Part shown: positions 36,868 through 46,876 of the stretch, one piece after another
How the letters are laid out: every line of letters starts with the position of its first letter
Numbering within the stretch: position 1 is the stretch's first letter
Source: Mollicutes bacterium
Lineage (GTDB): Bacteria; Bacillota_I; Bacilli_A; Izemoplasmatales; Izemoplasmataceae
Assembly (NCBI GenBank): GCA_003553945.1
Contig: PWEL01000038.1
Coordinates: 31,028 to 95,027 of the forward strand
Direction: 5' to 3'
Length of the DNA stretch: 64,000 nt
Notes under the pieces: model-generated
The model's database searches: none
Seen by the model: only the letters and a program-made list of their open reading frames with translations
Told to the model about the DNA's origin: nothing
Made by a program: the position numbers and the translations under genes

Positions 36868-38259
36868 TCAAACCACCTTTTTATGGATCGTATCCAGCCG
36901 TCCGCCTGAACGGCTCTCGACAATGCCTATGACGTCACCTTTCTTTACGGCAGCCGGTCGTTTCGTGTAATGATGCGCGAGCGCCTGCATCTCTTCGATG
37001 CTCATGATCGGTAAAGACGTCTTCTCGAGTGAGCGAATCAGATCCCTCCGGGCGGGATTGACAGCGATGCCCCGTTCGCTCACGACGCAGTCCACATGCG
37101 CGCCGGGCGTCGTGATGGTCTGCACGCGGTCCTGGATCAAAGGCGTGCGTGCCTTGATGAGCGGTGCGACGACAATCGTAAGACGGCTGTCCTCGGCGGT
37201 GTCGGAATGACCGCCGCTGCCGCCGATGAGATTCAAGTACGAATCGCTCGTCACATTGACGTTGAAATCCAGGTCTACCTCGCTCGCCCCGAGAAGCACG
37301 ATGTCGAGGTCGCCTATGACGCGTGAGGCGTTACTGGGATTGGCGTAGTCGCTCGCACTGATGGGGATGTGCGCTTCGTTCTGTTTCAAGCTCGCAATCG
37401 CCCGTTTATCGAAGCACTGCACATCGTAGAGTCTGCCGACGAGACCTTCTTCAAGCGCCTCGACATGTCCCGCGGTGATGCCGCCGGAATAGAACGACGC
37501 TTTCAGACCGTGCGTCTTGAGATAATCGTTGAACATCGCCGTCACGGCGAGGGAGACGCCGCCGGCGCCGCTTTGGAAAGAGACGCCCTCCTGTATTGCA
37601 TCGAGCGCCTTGAGAAGGCGCATCGCCTCCCGGGCGATCTTCAGTTTGATCGGGTCGCTGCTTATGGCGAGGGTGCCGCTTTCGATACCGGAAGTATCAC
37701 CGATCGAATCGACCTTGAGGACATGGTCGATATGCCGGCCTTCGATCTGCACATGTTCTATTGTGGTCAGGGTGTCGGTCACGAGCACTTTCACCGCCGC
37801 GTGCTGTGCATCCTCGATGGCATATCCGAGGCTTCCGCAGGGGTTCTTCCCTTCGACGCCGCTCGCATTATACGATTCATCGACGGCGGGCGCGGCGATA
37901 AAGGCGATGTCGATGGGACTCCCGCCCTCGATGATGCTGCGGGCGCGGCCGCCGTGCGTCTGCATGGTGAGGCTGCCTTCGAGCCCTTCTTTTGAAAGAT
38001 GATCGGCGACAGGGCCGCTCACATAATTGGTCGTGATATCGGTGACGCATCCGCTCTTCAGCGCTTTTACGACCTGCTTGTGCACCGGAAAGAGGGCCGA
38101 CGCCTTGAGATGCAGATGCTTGTATCCGCGGTCCATGATGGCCTTGAGGACCGGATTCAACACATCATCACCGTTGCGCAGATGATGATGGAAGGAGATG
38201 CGCATGCCGTCTTCAAGCGGAAGGGCGTCTAGGAGTCTCTCGAGGTCCTTCTCAACCAT
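36868..38259 (-). CDS. citF: Citrate/citramalate lyase alpha subunit
   Basis: GMRISFHHHLRNGDDVLNPVLKAI, QTHGGRARSIIEGGSPIDIAFIAAPA, AVNPARRDLI. Start trimmed to MVEKDLERLL (8-bp overlap with citE). Confidence 0.93.
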   Translation of the reverse strand: MVEKDLERLLDALPLEDGMRISFHHHLRNGDDVLNPVLKAIMDRGYKHLHLKASALFPVHKQVVKALKSGCVTDITTNYVSGPVADHLSKEGLEGSLTMQTHGGRARSIIEGGSPIDIAFIAAPAVDESYNASGVEGKNPCGSLGYAIEDAQHAAVKVLVTDTLTTIEHVQIEGRHIDHVLKVDSIGDTSGIESGTLAISSDPIKLKIAREAMRLLKALDAIQEGVSFQSGAGGVSLAVTAMFNDYLKTHGLKASFYSGGITAGHVEALEEGLVGRLYDVQCFDKRAIASLKQNEAHIPISASDYANPSNASRVIGDLDIVLLGASEVDLDFNVNVTSDSYLNLIGGSGGHSDTAEDSRLTIVVAPLIKARTPLIQDRVQTITTPGAHVDCVVSERGIAVNPARRDLIRSLEKTSLPIMSIEEMQALAHHYTKRPAAVKKGDVIGIVESRSGGRLDTIHKKVV

Positions 38260-39082
38260 CCTCCCCCACCTCCATGCCGTAACGTTTCGCTTTATCGAGA
38301 AGCTTCCTCGCTTTTTCGATGACGGGCTTGTCCACCATCTCGCCATCGAGCGAGAACCGCGTGGTCTGTTCACTCTCATATTTCTTGATGATGCGGAGCG
38401 CTTTATAAAGCGCGTCAGGGGAAGGCGACATCGCTTCGTTGATCGATGGCACTTGATTGGGGTGGATGGCGCATTTTCCGTCAAAGCCGAGCGCGGCCGT
38501 CCTCTTGATATCATGCTCGAGGCCTTCCTTCACTCTCGGCCAGGGGGTGTCGATCGACCGTATATCCGCCGCCCTAGCGGCATAGTGGAGCTTGTTCCTG
38601 GGGAAGAGGAGCGCGTCGCCGTCTTCACTGAAGGTACCGCCTGTTTCATTGAGCAAATCCACGGCGCCGAGGATGAGGCCGTCGACCATCTTATCTTCGG
38701 CAATCACATCGAGTTCGAAGAAGGCTTTCGGAGTCTCGATGAGCGCAAGCACCCTGAAACGTCTTTTCAAGCGCTTGAACAAGGTGGTGAGATTCCCGAT
38801 AGCGGCGCTTCTGGCCTTGGGGAGCACGATGTTCACATCATATGGCGCTATAGTGCGCAAATCCTTTTCAAGGTCATCGTCGCTGTTCACACGCACATAG
38901 AGCTCGACCCCTTCTGGACGGTGTTCGTCTAAAAAGCGCGCGAGCAATGCGCGCGCTTCATCTTTTTCATGGGATGAGACTGCATCTTCGAGGTCGAAGA
39001 TCAGCGCGTCGGCTTCAAAGACATCGGCGTTTTGAAGCATGCGGGGGACATTGGCGGGGATGAAAAGATACGACCTAGCCAT
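38252..39082 (-). CDS. citE: Citrate/citramalate lyase beta subunit
   Basis: MARSYLFIPANVPRMLQNADVFEADALIFDLEDAVSSHEKDEARALL; GFDGKCAIHPNQV. Start trimmed. Confidence 0.93.
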   Translation of the reverse strand: MARSYLFIPANVPRMLQNADVFEADALIFDLEDAVSSHEKDEARALLARFLDEHRPEGVELYVRVNSDDDLEKDLRTIAPYDVNIVLPKARSAAIGNLTTLFKRLKRRFRVLALIETPKAFFELDVIAEDKMVDGLILGAVDLLNETGGTFSEDGDALLFPRNKLHYAARAADIRSIDTPWPRVKEGLEHDIKRTAALGFDGKCAIHPNQVPSINEAMSPSPDALYKALRIIKKYESEQTTRFSLDGEMVDKPVIEKARKLLDKAKRYGMEVGEDG

Positions 39083-39350
39083 CATCATTCTCCTCATAAC
39101 GTGCAAGCGCGGCTTCAAGACGCGCCTTGATGGTGTAATCAAGAGCGCCCTGGTCCTGGCAATGGACCTTGATGTTCTTGACGCCGCTTTGTTTCAAGGT
39201 TTCCCTGATCAATGACTCCAAGTGACGCTGGAACGCCTCGTGCACGATGGTGTCCACCTGCACGGACGTCTCCCCCGCCTCAGTGAGCGTAATCAAACAG
39301 TCGCTCGATTCTAAGCTTCCACTCACGACTGATCGCGCCATCTTAATCAC
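39075..39350 (-). CDS. citD: Citrate/citramalate lyase acyl-carrier (gamma) subunit
   Basis: [20 protein letters not shown] (Ser attachment motif), 91 aa, position before citE. Confidence 0.93.
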   Translation of the reverse strand: MIKMARSVVSGSLESSDCLITLTEAGETSVQVDTIVHEAFQRHLESLIRETLKQSGVKNIKVHCQDQGALDYTIKARLEAALARYEENDDG

Positions 39351-40590
39351 CGCTTTCTATGAGCGCAAGCGTGCGCTTCATATGGTTTTTCACAATCATG
39401 ATGCCTTCATCAGTGCCCATGCCCGGCTTGGCGAGGCATTGCTTGGCATTGCAGGCCATCGCGATGGAGGTGGTCACCTCCGCGGAGATGTTCGTCTCGT
39501 TGCATGAGCCGCCGCTGTAGGCGCCGACGCCTTTCTTCAGACAATAGCGGAGGGCTTCGATTGTGTTGTTGACGCCGCCGAGGTCGGGGGTCTTGACCTG
39601 CACCATGTGCGCGGCGTCCTCATCGACGAAGGACTTGACATCAAAGAGCGTGTTGCACCATTCATCGGCGACAATCTCCACATGACAGTCCTCGTCGGCG
39701 TCGATATGGTCCTTGAGCGCCTTGAGCGCCGCCCTGGTCTCTTCCTGGCTCCCCTTGTCGATGGGGCCTTCGATCCGCAGAGTGAATGGATAGGCGATAT
39801 CGGAGAGCCCCTTCAGGTAATGATAGACTTTCCCGATATCGTCATCGAAGATCATCCCCACCGTGCCGTACACATCGATGTGGAATATGGGATGATACGC
39901 TTCATTCAGACGTTTATCGAAAATCCTGTGGCGCAGCCACTTGACATACTCCTCGAGGAGTTCACCCCGGGGGCCGAGTTTATCCTTGACACTATTGATC
40001 AGAGCGTGCGGCAGGACGTCGATCTCCTTCATGATCATCTTGTCGACGTTGTTATAGCGGTCGTCACCCGTCTGGGCGAACATGGGGATCATGTGGTAGC
40101 TGTCGTCCTTGATATCGTACTCCTTGCGAATGAGCTCGCTCATCGTCATGCCGTTGGCTTTCGCGCTCGCCTCTAAAAGCGCCTGCGTGATGCCGTAGCG
40201 CATGGCGGTGTGGAGCGGCCTTCCATCTATCTCAAGCGTATCGAAATGTTCGGCGTTCTCCTTGAAACGGCTGACATCGAGGCCTATGAGCCGCGAGGCG
40301 AGGTGTTCATCGAAGAAGGCCTTCTCCTTCTCGGAGTTGAAGAGCTCGTCGCGGCCGAAGGCTCCGGAATACTGGACGGCGACGGCGTCGCCGTAGCCGA
40401 TCATGTCATTGTCGAGGACGAGCATGATCGATAACGTCTCGCCCGCTTGTCTTATCGCTTTGAAACCTTCCGTCTTCGGCTCGCCGCGATACGTGAAATA
40501 GTCGGTCTGGGCGCCGGCCCTTATAGCGGTCTGGTCATCAAAATAGAATCCAGTGAATCCTGGTGTCGCTATGGCTTTCCTGATTTTCAT
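39343..40590 (-). CDS. Methylaspartate ammonia-lyase
   Basis: [75 protein letters not shown]. Confidence 0.95.
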   Translation of the reverse strand: MKIRKAIATPGFTGFYFDDQTAIRAGAQTDYFTYRGEPKTEGFKAIRQAGETLSIMLVLDNDMIGYGDAVAVQYSGAFGRDELFNSEKEKAFFDEHLASRLIGLDVSRFKENAEHFDTLEIDGRPLHTAMRYGITQALLEASAKANGMTMSELIRKEYDIKDDSYHMIPMFAQTGDDRYNNVDKMIMKEIDVLPHALINSVKDKLGPRGELLEEYVKWLRHRIFDKRLNEAYHPIFHIDVYGTVGMIFDDDIGKVYHYLKGLSDIAYPFTLRIEGPIDKGSQEETRAALKALKDHIDADEDCHVEIVADEWCNTLFDVKSFVDEDAAHMVQVKTPDLGGVNNTIEALRYCLKKGVGAYSGGSCNETNISAEVTTSIAMACNAKQCLAKPGMGTDEGIMIVKNHMKRTLALIESGD

Positions 40591-42059
40591 GTTGTTTGCT
40601 CCTTCTTAAGTGTGTGTCCTACGAGTTTCCCTCTGGAGACGGCATAGATATCATCGATGGTCATCTGGAAGGAAACGTCCCTGCCTTCCTTGCGTGCGCG
40701 CCTTTTGAGCGCACGCTCATGATAGGACTTGATATGGTCGTCAAAGGGAAGGTTGCCGAATTCAAGGATGCGTATATGCCCTTCCTCGTCCCGGGCTGGG
40801 AGGATTTTACCCATGTTGCGTTCGCTGGGGGCGAAGGGGATGTCGAGCACTCCCTGTTTGAAGGCTTCGATGACGCCCTGGGCGAAATCGCCCTTGCCGA
40901 CATTCAATGTCGCATAAAGCAGGGCGTTGACTTCTTTCTTGATGAGTTCCTTCTCGCGCTCAAGGGGTCTGGAATGCGCAAAGGTCTGCTCTTCGAGCAG
41001 TCCGGTGACGATCTTCGAAGCTTTAAGGCCTTCAGCGTTGGCTTCCTTCGTCGGGATGCCCGCGGACTCATGAGGGGACTTCGTGATCATCTTCGTCGCG
41101 TTGCCGAGCGTCGCGACAGTCGAGGCGAGCGAGATGATGCCCATGGCCTTGGATTCGTCCGAGGGGAATCCCCCCATCCATTGATGAAAGACCGTCGTGA
41201 CGAAGACGTCCTCGTGGCCGAAGAGCTTGAGATAATAATTGGTGAGGGTCTCGAGCGTTTCCAGCGCAGCGATGTCCTGGACGACATTGCCGCACTGCCC
41301 GTAGCCGACGGTTATGTTCTTGACGCCCTGTTCCGCGGCGAGAAGGGCCTCGATGATGGCGATCGTATGAGAGATCGACGGAGGCACGAGCGTCCCCGTC
41401 AAGGGGCCGAATGGCTCACGGTTTATCTCGATGCCGGCCTCGGCGTAATAGCCGACGAGCCTGTCGACATACTGCCAGTAGCGGATGGTGTCCTCGAGGG
41501 AAATGCTCTTGGCGTATGGGAGGTTATAGGATATGCCGCCGCCTTCATTCGAGGTCCCTCCCGACGCGTGGATGATCTCCGAAAGCAGACGGCCATCCGG
41601 TGTCCCGTGCCGTGCCTGGATGGGCTTGTCGATGGCGTCCTGGACTTTCATGCATCCCTTGACGCCATGATTGACAGCCGGAAAACCGTTGAGCAGCGAA
41701 CGTTTTTTCTTCTTCGACTCCTTGATGGCATCCTCGGCGTTGGAATATCGGTTCTGGCGCGTATAGGAATCGATGGTGGTCGGAAGCAGGTCCGCCTCGC
41801 CTTCCTTCGAAAGATAGTCCAGCAGCTCGATGTGGTCGTCAATCAGTGCAACCCCGGCACGCGGCTGGGTAAGGGTCTTCCCTTCTTCTTTCGCCCACCT
41901 GAGCTTCTTGGCCAGATCCTTTTCTTCAGGCACTGATTTCAAACGCTCCACCGCATGCTCGAAATCGAGCGCCTCGTCGGAGCCCGTATGCCAATGCGTG
42001 AGCACTCTTTCGCGTGTCTCCAAAAACGTCTCTAAAGGAATCTTCTTATTCTTTACCAT
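40587..42059 (-). CDS. glmE: Glutamate mutase (methylaspartate mutase) epsilon subunit
   Basis: [80 protein letters not shown]. Confidence 0.95.
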   Translation of the reverse strand: MVKNKKIPLETFLETRERVLTHWHTGSDEALDFEHAVERLKSVPEEKDLAKKLRWAKEEGKTLTQPRAGVALIDDHIELLDYLSKEGEADLLPTTIDSYTRQNRYSNAEDAIKESKKKKRSLLNGFPAVNHGVKGCMKVQDAIDKPIQARHGTPDGRLLSEIIHASGGTSNEGGGISYNLPYAKSISLEDTIRYWQYVDRLVGYYAEAGIEINREPFGPLTGTLVPPSISHTIAIIEALLAAEQGVKNITVGYGQCGNVVQDIAALETLETLTNYYLKLFGHEDVFVTTVFHQWMGGFPSDESKAMGIISLASTVATLGNATKMITKSPHESAGIPTKEANAEGLKASKIVTGLLEEQTFAHSRPLEREKELIKKEVNALLYATLNVGKGDFAQGVIEAFKQGVLDIPFAPSERNMGKILPARDEEGHIRILEFGNLPFDDHIKSYHERALKRRARKEGRDVSFQMTIDDIYAVSRGKLVGHTLKKEQTT

Positions 42060-42068
42060 GCCAAACCC

Positions 42069-43466
42069 CTATTTCAAGTGACGTTTCAATAGTTTCAAGG
42101 CTAGTCGCGGCGCCTTCTGGGCGAGCAGTCCCATCGCCGCCATGATGTAGAGTTCATCGATGAGATACTCCGCATCCCGCGGTCGAAGCTCAAGCTTCTT
42201 GTCGCTCTTGTGCTGAACTTCCTCGAGGATGCCCTTGGGGTCCTCGGCGTTGATGAGGACGCCGCCGGTGCCGATGACATACTCGATCTCCGTGAGGTCC
42301 TTGCCTGTCTGATAATACATATTGCCAAGCGGCGTATAGACCACTTCGACCTGGCCGACATGCCGGCTCATCGAATAATCGGCGCATATGCGCGCAAGCG
42401 CCTGGTCGAACGCTTTCTCCTCGTCGCTGTCGGGCAGGTAGTCGACCTCCTCCTGCCGTCTCTTCACCGCATCCTCGATCATCTCTTCGTCCGCACGCTC
42501 GTCCTCGCCGTTCTCGTAGTATTTCTGAAACTCGTACTCCGAGACGAGGGACACCAGTGCGTTCGCGGAGTGCCTGACACCGAGGTCCCCTTCTACGGTG
42601 CGCTTGGCGAAGGGTTCCTGAAGCCCCTTCAGGATGACTTCGGCGCGTTTGGGGACCCCCTGTCCGATGGTGTGGACGTCGGTGGTCGCGCCGCCGACGT
42701 CGATGACGATGAGGTCTCCAAAGCCTTCCATGTCCTCATGACCCTTCGACAAGAGCTCCGCCGCGTTCAATACAGCCTCGGGCGTCGGCATGATGATCTC
42801 GCCCGTCTTCTCTTCAGCTTTCTTGATGCCCTTGCCCTCGATGATCTTGTTGATGAAGATGCGACGAATGACCTTCTTGGCCGCTTCGACCTGCAGCTGC
42901 TTGAGCTTCGGCATCACGTTGTCGACGATGTAGTATTCAATGTTCTTCTCGCTGAGCACAGCGTCTATCTCATCGGCCGCATCCTTGTTGCCGGCGACGA
43001 TGATCGGCACATCCAGTTTCGCTTCCGCAAGCTTTCTCGCGTTGTGCAGGATGCATTCCTGATTGCCGCCGTCCGTGCCGCCGGCGAGGAGTATGATGTC
43101 GATATCAGCCTGCTTCAGCTGCTTGATCTCCTTCTTGCCCAGATGATGGCTGAATACATGCTCGACGAGCGCACCGGCGCCGAGACATGCGCGCTTGGCC
43201 GCCTCGGCGGTGAGCTCCTCGACGAGCCCGATGGCAGCCATCTTGAGGCCTCCGGCCGCACTCGAACAAGCGGAGACAGTCGTGATCTCGCCCATCCTGG
43301 GATGTGCTTTCTCAAGCTTCTCAAGTGCCTGGTTGAAACCTTCGAGCACATCGGTTTTGACCGTCGTCATCGCCCGGGAAGTCCCGACGATCCTTTCTTT
43401 CTTCATATCAACAGCGGTCAGCTTGGTATAGGTCGAACCGAAATCGACAAGGAGGTGTACACTCAT
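42069..43466 (-). CDS. glmL: GlmL/MutL family methylaspartate mutase accessory ATPase
   Basis: [48 protein letters not shown]. Confidence 0.94.
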   Translation of the reverse strand: MSVHLLVDFGSTYTKLTAVDMKKERIVGTSRAMTTVKTDVLEGFNQALEKLEKAHPRMGEITTVSACSSAAGGLKMAAIGLVEELTAEAAKRACLGAGALVEHVFSHHLGKKEIKQLKQADIDIILLAGGTDGGNQECILHNARKLAEAKLDVPIIVAGNKDAADEIDAVLSEKNIEYYIVDNVMPKLKQLQVEAAKKVIRRIFINKIIEGKGIKKAEEKTGEIIMPTPEAVLNAAELLSKGHEDMEGFGDLIVIDVGGATTDVHTIGQGVPKRAEVILKGLQEPFAKRTVEGDLGVRHSANALVSLVSEYEFQKYYENGEDERADEEMIEDAVKRRQEEVDYLPDSDEEKAFDQALARICADYSMSRHVGQVEVVYTPLGNMYYQTGKDLTEIEYVIGTGGVLINAEDPKGILEEVQHKSDKKLELRPRDAEYLIDELYIMAAMGLLAQKAPRLALKLLKRHLK

Positions 43467-43876
43467 TGCTCTAAGTCCTCCTTCAGCTGTCTGGCCGCCT
43501 CTTCTATATCGGACCCCGGAGGATAGACGCGGTCGAAGCCCATCTTCTTGAATCTCTGTTCGACATCCTTGAAATCCTGCTTACCGACGACGATGTTCCC
43601 TCCGACGTAAAGCTTGACATGTGAAAGTCCGGCCTCGACGCAGTTCTCCTTCATATATTTGCAGTCCATCTCGCCGTGCCCGTAAAGCGAGGATATAAGG
43701 ATTGCATCCGCATCCGTCTCGATCGCGGCGCTTATGAAATCCTCCTGTGAGCTGAGCACGCCGATGTTGACGACATTGAATCCATGTTCTTTTAGCACAT
43801 GCTCGATGATCTTGTTGCCGACGGCATGCACATCGGCACCGATGACACCTATGACGACTGTGTGCAAGCTAACCAT
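43463..43876 (-). CDS. glmS: Glutamate mutase (methylaspartate mutase) sigma subunit
   Basis: B12-binding [16 protein letters not shown] (DxHxxG) and [13 protein letters not shown]. Confidence 0.95.
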   Translation of the reverse strand: MVSLHTVVIGVIGADVHAVGNKIIEHVLKEHGFNVVNIGVLSSQEDFISAAIETDADAILISSLYGHGEMDCKYMKENCVEAGLSHVKLYVGGNIVVGKQDFKDVEQRFKKMGFDRVYPPGSDIEEAARQLKEDLEQ

Positions 43877-43902
43877 CTCCCTGCTCGAGTCTTGGGCACA
43901 AT

Positions 43903-43935
43903 AAAAAGGACAATTTTGAAGACAAAATCATCCTT
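43903..43935 (-). terminator. Terminator/attenuator-like hairpin in the glmS leader
   Basis: Reverse strand AAGGATGATTTTG-TCTT-CAAAATTGTCCTT (13 pairs including two G-U) running into TTTTTATT, between the promoter and glmS. Confidence 0.5.
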
Positions 43936-44052
43936 GGGCTTACCTCTTGTCAGCGGATAGAAAACCGCCGCCGCAAACGTCATAACCGGATTCGTTTTTG
44001 CCGCTTCGCAGTTTCTTTTCTCCATCGGCTCGACCCTTTTGTTCATAATGGG

Positions 44053-44066
44053 TGTAAACGCTTACC
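44053..44066. promoter_or_regulatory. cre-like (CcpA) operator candidate at the glmS operon promoter
   Basis: TGTAAACGCTTACC, one mismatch to TGWNANCGNTNWCA, about 11 nt downstream of the -10. Confidence 0.55.
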
Positions 44067-44077
44067 ATTCAATTCTA

Positions 44078-44105
44078 ATTATACGCTTATTGCGCGAAAT
44101 TTCAA
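44078..44105 (-). promoter_or_regulatory. Promoter of the glutamate mutase operon
   Basis: Reverse strand TTGAAA - 16 nt - TATAAT. Confidence 0.65.
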
Positions 44106-44190
44106 GGCCCCGGGGAGATTTTTTTACAAGAAAGATTAGTATCGAAACTATCCGGTTTCAGGAAGGGATTCAAGGTGTTCGCGGCGATTG

Positions 44191-44679
44191 TCAACCGAAA
44201 TATTCCTTTTCCTCGAAACCGATCCGCTTGGAAAGTATACGCATGGGGAACGCCAGGATGAAATGATTGTAGTATAGCACTTTGGAGTTGTACTTGAGCC
44301 TGAGATTCTGTAAGTCCTCGAACTTCTTCTTGAGTTCGGGGGCCGACTGGATGGTCTCCTCATCCATCGACACATACAGCATCTGCAATGACTTGAATAC
44401 CGCCTGACGCTCTTCAAGCGTGAGCGTGCGGAGATTGTCCTCCTCGAATCCGCTCACCTTGAGCAATGTATCGTGGTTCTCAATCTGTTCGAAAAGGTCC
44501 GAACGCTCCACATAGGCGTGAGCGGTCTCGAAGAGCTGTTTATGGAATAGAAGTTCATGCCGGGAGACATCCTGCCAGAGCTTGAGCATGCGGTTCCGGC
44601 GGTTGATGACGAGGAAGACAATCAGACCGATGACAACGGCGAGGATGATGAAGGGTTCCATGTAGGGAAGGGGAAGCAT
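44191..44679 (-). CDS. LemA-like membrane-anchored protein
   Basis: N-terminal TM helix, C-terminal LRLKYNSKVLYYNHFILAFPMRILSKRIGFEEKEYF resembling LemA family end. Confidence 0.65.
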   Translation of the reverse strand: MLPLPYMEPFIILAVVIGLIVFLVINRRNRMLKLWQDVSRHELLFHKQLFETAHAYVERSDLFEQIENHDTLLKVSGFEEDNLRTLTLEERQAVFKSLQMLYVSMDEETIQSAPELKKKFEDLQNLRLKYNSKVLYYNHFILAFPMRILSKRIGFEEKEYFG

Positions 44680-44692
44680 GTCCTCACCCCTC

Positions 44693-46240
44693 TCAGGCGA
44701 GTTTTTGTTGGTAGCGTTTATAGTAGCTTTCGAATTCGTTGCTGTATTTGAGGAAGCGGTCGAGGATGTAGGGTTCGAAGTAATCCTTGAACTCGAGTTC
44801 GAGGAGCTCCTTCGCCCGCTTGTGGTTCAAAGAGGTCTTGTAGTTACGTGGCTGCCTGAGGATGTCGTAGATCTCCGCGAGGAGGATGATCTGTCCCTCC
44901 TGGGTGCGCTGGATGCGCTTCATCCGTTCGATGAAGGACTTGTCGGCGGTCTTCTCGAAGTGGGCGCGGACGATATCCTCGCTCTTTTGGTTGAGCTGAA
45001 GCCTCTTGATGATGACGCTACCGAGGATTGTCTTCTCCCTGATGACTTGATAGTCCTTCTCATCGAGCACTTCCTTGTCCTCATACTCGACGATGGAGAG
45101 GTCCTTGACCTTGTCGATGTGGATCTTCGAGTAGTCGTAGATCTCAGAGCACACATTCGGGCTGAGGCCGAGCACATCCCCAAGGCGCGATGCCATCTCT
45201 GCGACCCGGTAGGCGGAGTGTTTCTGGCTTTCATCGGTACGGGGGTTGAATACACTGATCACATCGAACACATCGCCGACGACCGCTTTGAAGTCGGATT
45301 CCATGTCGCGGCGCTTGAGAAGTTCCTCCTTGCGCTTGTTGTTCATCATTTCACCGATGGCGACCGATGAGAAGAGTGCGATATGGAATACAATCAGCAC
45401 AAGTGTGCGCAGGAGGATGTCTATAGTGACGCTCGGATTGTCGATGATGAGGAAATTATAGAGCTCCTCGATGGATCCCGCGTATTCATAGAGCGGATAC
45501 ATCACGAGCACATGCACGATGGTCATCAAAACGAGCACCCATTTGAAGAGGAACCTGAGCAGTTTCGCATCCTGATAGAGCGCGATGACGACCAGGGCGA
45601 AATAGACGAGCGCGTACCCGGCAAGGGCGATGGAATCGCCGCCTTCGGTCGTGGGGTCGACACCGACGACAAGCTTGATGTACACACCGATGGACGCCAA
45701 CAGGACATAGACGCTCGCGATGTACATCGCCATCTGTTGCTTGAGGAGCGTCCTCGGACGTTCCCGGATTATGCGCTTCAGGGTGGTGTTGATGGCGAAC
45801 ATCAACACACCGAAACCGAATATGACGATATAATTCGGGTCCTGGGATCCGACGATAGTGAAGATCAAGAAGACGACGTTGGTGACGATGAGGATGTTCT
45901 TGATGACGCGGTTGCGTCGATACAGAACACTCTTGTCATCGAGGATGTCCACACCGGATTCAAAATGGAATTTCTCCGTCGCTTTCTTCTTGAGCCTCCG
46001 GTAGATGATGCGGGCGCGACGCCTCATGTTCGAGGGGGAACGTTTGGACTTCGTGCCGTCGCCATAATAATACATCTTGATGCGGTCCGCGATGTTCTTG
46101 AAAAACAGGGCGATCTTGTCCAACCGCGTTGTTTTGACCGGGTCATCACCTTTCTTGATGTGATCGACGTATTCCTTCAGTTCGTCCGGGTCCTTATCCT
46201 TTTTGAAAAAATCTTCAAGGTCCTTATCCTTTTTCGCCAT
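44693..46240 (-). CDS. Multi-TM membrane protein with degenerate HD-GYP-like C-terminal domain
   Basis: About six hydrophobic segments, then HSAYRVAEMASRLGDVLGLSPNV...YDYSKIHI...VIREKTILGSVIIKRLQL...AEIYDILRQPRNYKTSLNHKRA, which parallels HD-GYP but lacks HD and GYP residues. Confidence 0.6.
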   Translation of the reverse strand: MAKKDKDLEDFFKKDKDPDELKEYVDHIKKGDDPVKTTRLDKIALFFKNIADRIKMYYYGDGTKSKRSPSNMRRRARIIYRRLKKKATEKFHFESGVDILDDKSVLYRRNRVIKNILIVTNVVFLIFTIVGSQDPNYIVIFGFGVLMFAINTTLKRIIRERPRTLLKQQMAMYIASVYVLLASIGVYIKLVVGVDPTTEGGDSIALAGYALVYFALVVIALYQDAKLLRFLFKWVLVLMTIVHVLVMYPLYEYAGSIEELYNFLIIDNPSVTIDILLRTLVLIVFHIALFSSVAIGEMMNNKRKEELLKRRDMESDFKAVVGDVFDVISVFNPRTDESQKHSAYRVAEMASRLGDVLGLSPNVCSEIYDYSKIHIDKVKDLSIVEYEDKEVLDEKDYQVIREKTILGSVIIKRLQLNQKSEDIVRAHFEKTADKSFIERMKRIQRTQEGQIILLAEIYDILRQPRNYKTSLNHKRAKELLELEFKDYFEPYILDRFLKYSNEFESYYKRYQQKLA

Positions 46241-46253
46241 GACCGCTCACATC

Positions 46254-46817
46254 CTATAGGTCGAAGTCTAGCTTGATCTCCTTGTATCTCGGGTCTTTCC
46301 TCGCTTCATTCTCGTTCGCGATCTGCGCGACACGCGTCGAAGCGGCGGCCGCGATTGCGCCGACAATGTCGTCAAGGAAGGTGTGGCAGACCTTTTCGTC
46401 ATCTTTTCCCTGCGTGTTCAATGTCTCGATGATCGCAGGCTTGTTGACATCGATATCACCGAAATTCGTCTTGCCGATGGTGCCGAAAAGACCTGCGAGT
46501 TCAAGACCGAACAGTTCATCGATACCGAAGAGGCCCAGATCAGTGTGCAGTATCTCCCTGAGCGGCTGCCTGATACGGTTCTCCTCTGTCAGGCGGTCGA
46601 TTTCAGCACCGAGCTGGAGAATATGGAACGTATCCCGCAACGAGAGAATCTTCTCCACGGATTCGATGCAGTCCTGCCGGGAGACCTCAACGGTCCATTT
46701 CGATTGCTGTGCATAGGCGACGCCGGCGATATCATCCACCGACACGCCTCGTTCCTTCAATGTTTCGATGTTCATCCTCAACATCTCGTCTCGACTGAAC
46801 AATCTGCGCTTTTCCAT
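46254..46817 (-). CDS. PgpA/YutG family phosphatidylglycerophosphatase-like protein
   Basis: LGLFGIDELFGLELAGLFGTIGKTNFGDIDVNKPAIIETL ... CHTFLDDIVGAIAAAASTRVA. Confidence 0.85.
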   Translation of the reverse strand: MEKRRLFSRDEMLRMNIETLKERGVSVDDIAGVAYAQQSKWTVEVSRQDCIESVEKILSLRDTFHILQLGAEIDRLTEENRIRQPLREILHTDLGLFGIDELFGLELAGLFGTIGKTNFGDIDVNKPAIIETLNTQGKDDEKVCHTFLDDIVGAIAAAASTRVAQIANENEARKDPRYKEIKLDFDL

Positions 46818-46847
46818 CTGAAAAACTCCTTCAACAGTTATTTACTC

Positions 46848-46876
46848 ATTATAGCACTTTTTAAAAGAAATGAAAA
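46848..46876 (-). promoter_or_regulatory. Candidate promoter of the pgpA/HD/LemA operon
   Basis: Reverse strand TTTTCA - 17 nt - TATAAT. Confidence 0.5.

Noticed and set aside
36868-38514. 548-aa CitF with an 85-residue Arg/Ser-rich N-terminal extension
   Set aside because: The extension is out-of-frame reading of citE; a start at 38259 gives the normal 8-bp overlap with citE.
43849-44046. 65-aa minus-strand ORF (MNKRVEPMEKRNCEAAK...) in the glmS leader as a leader peptide or small gene
   Set aside because: No RBS at its first Met, which lies almost at the predicted transcript start, and it runs through the terminator-like hairpin into glmS. More likely untranslated leader, although conservation should be checked.
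44053-44066. Cobalamin riboswitch upstream of the B12-dependent glutamate mutase genes
   Set aside because: I searched the leader for the B12-box and typical conserved blocks and did not see them; only a promoter, cre-like palindrome and hairpin are supported.
46200-46240. Short repeat (aaggtccttatccttttt twice) at the N-terminus of the HD-like protein
   Set aside because: Two copies only, encoding KKDKD repeats; low-complexity charged N-terminus rather than a regulatory repeat or CRISPR.
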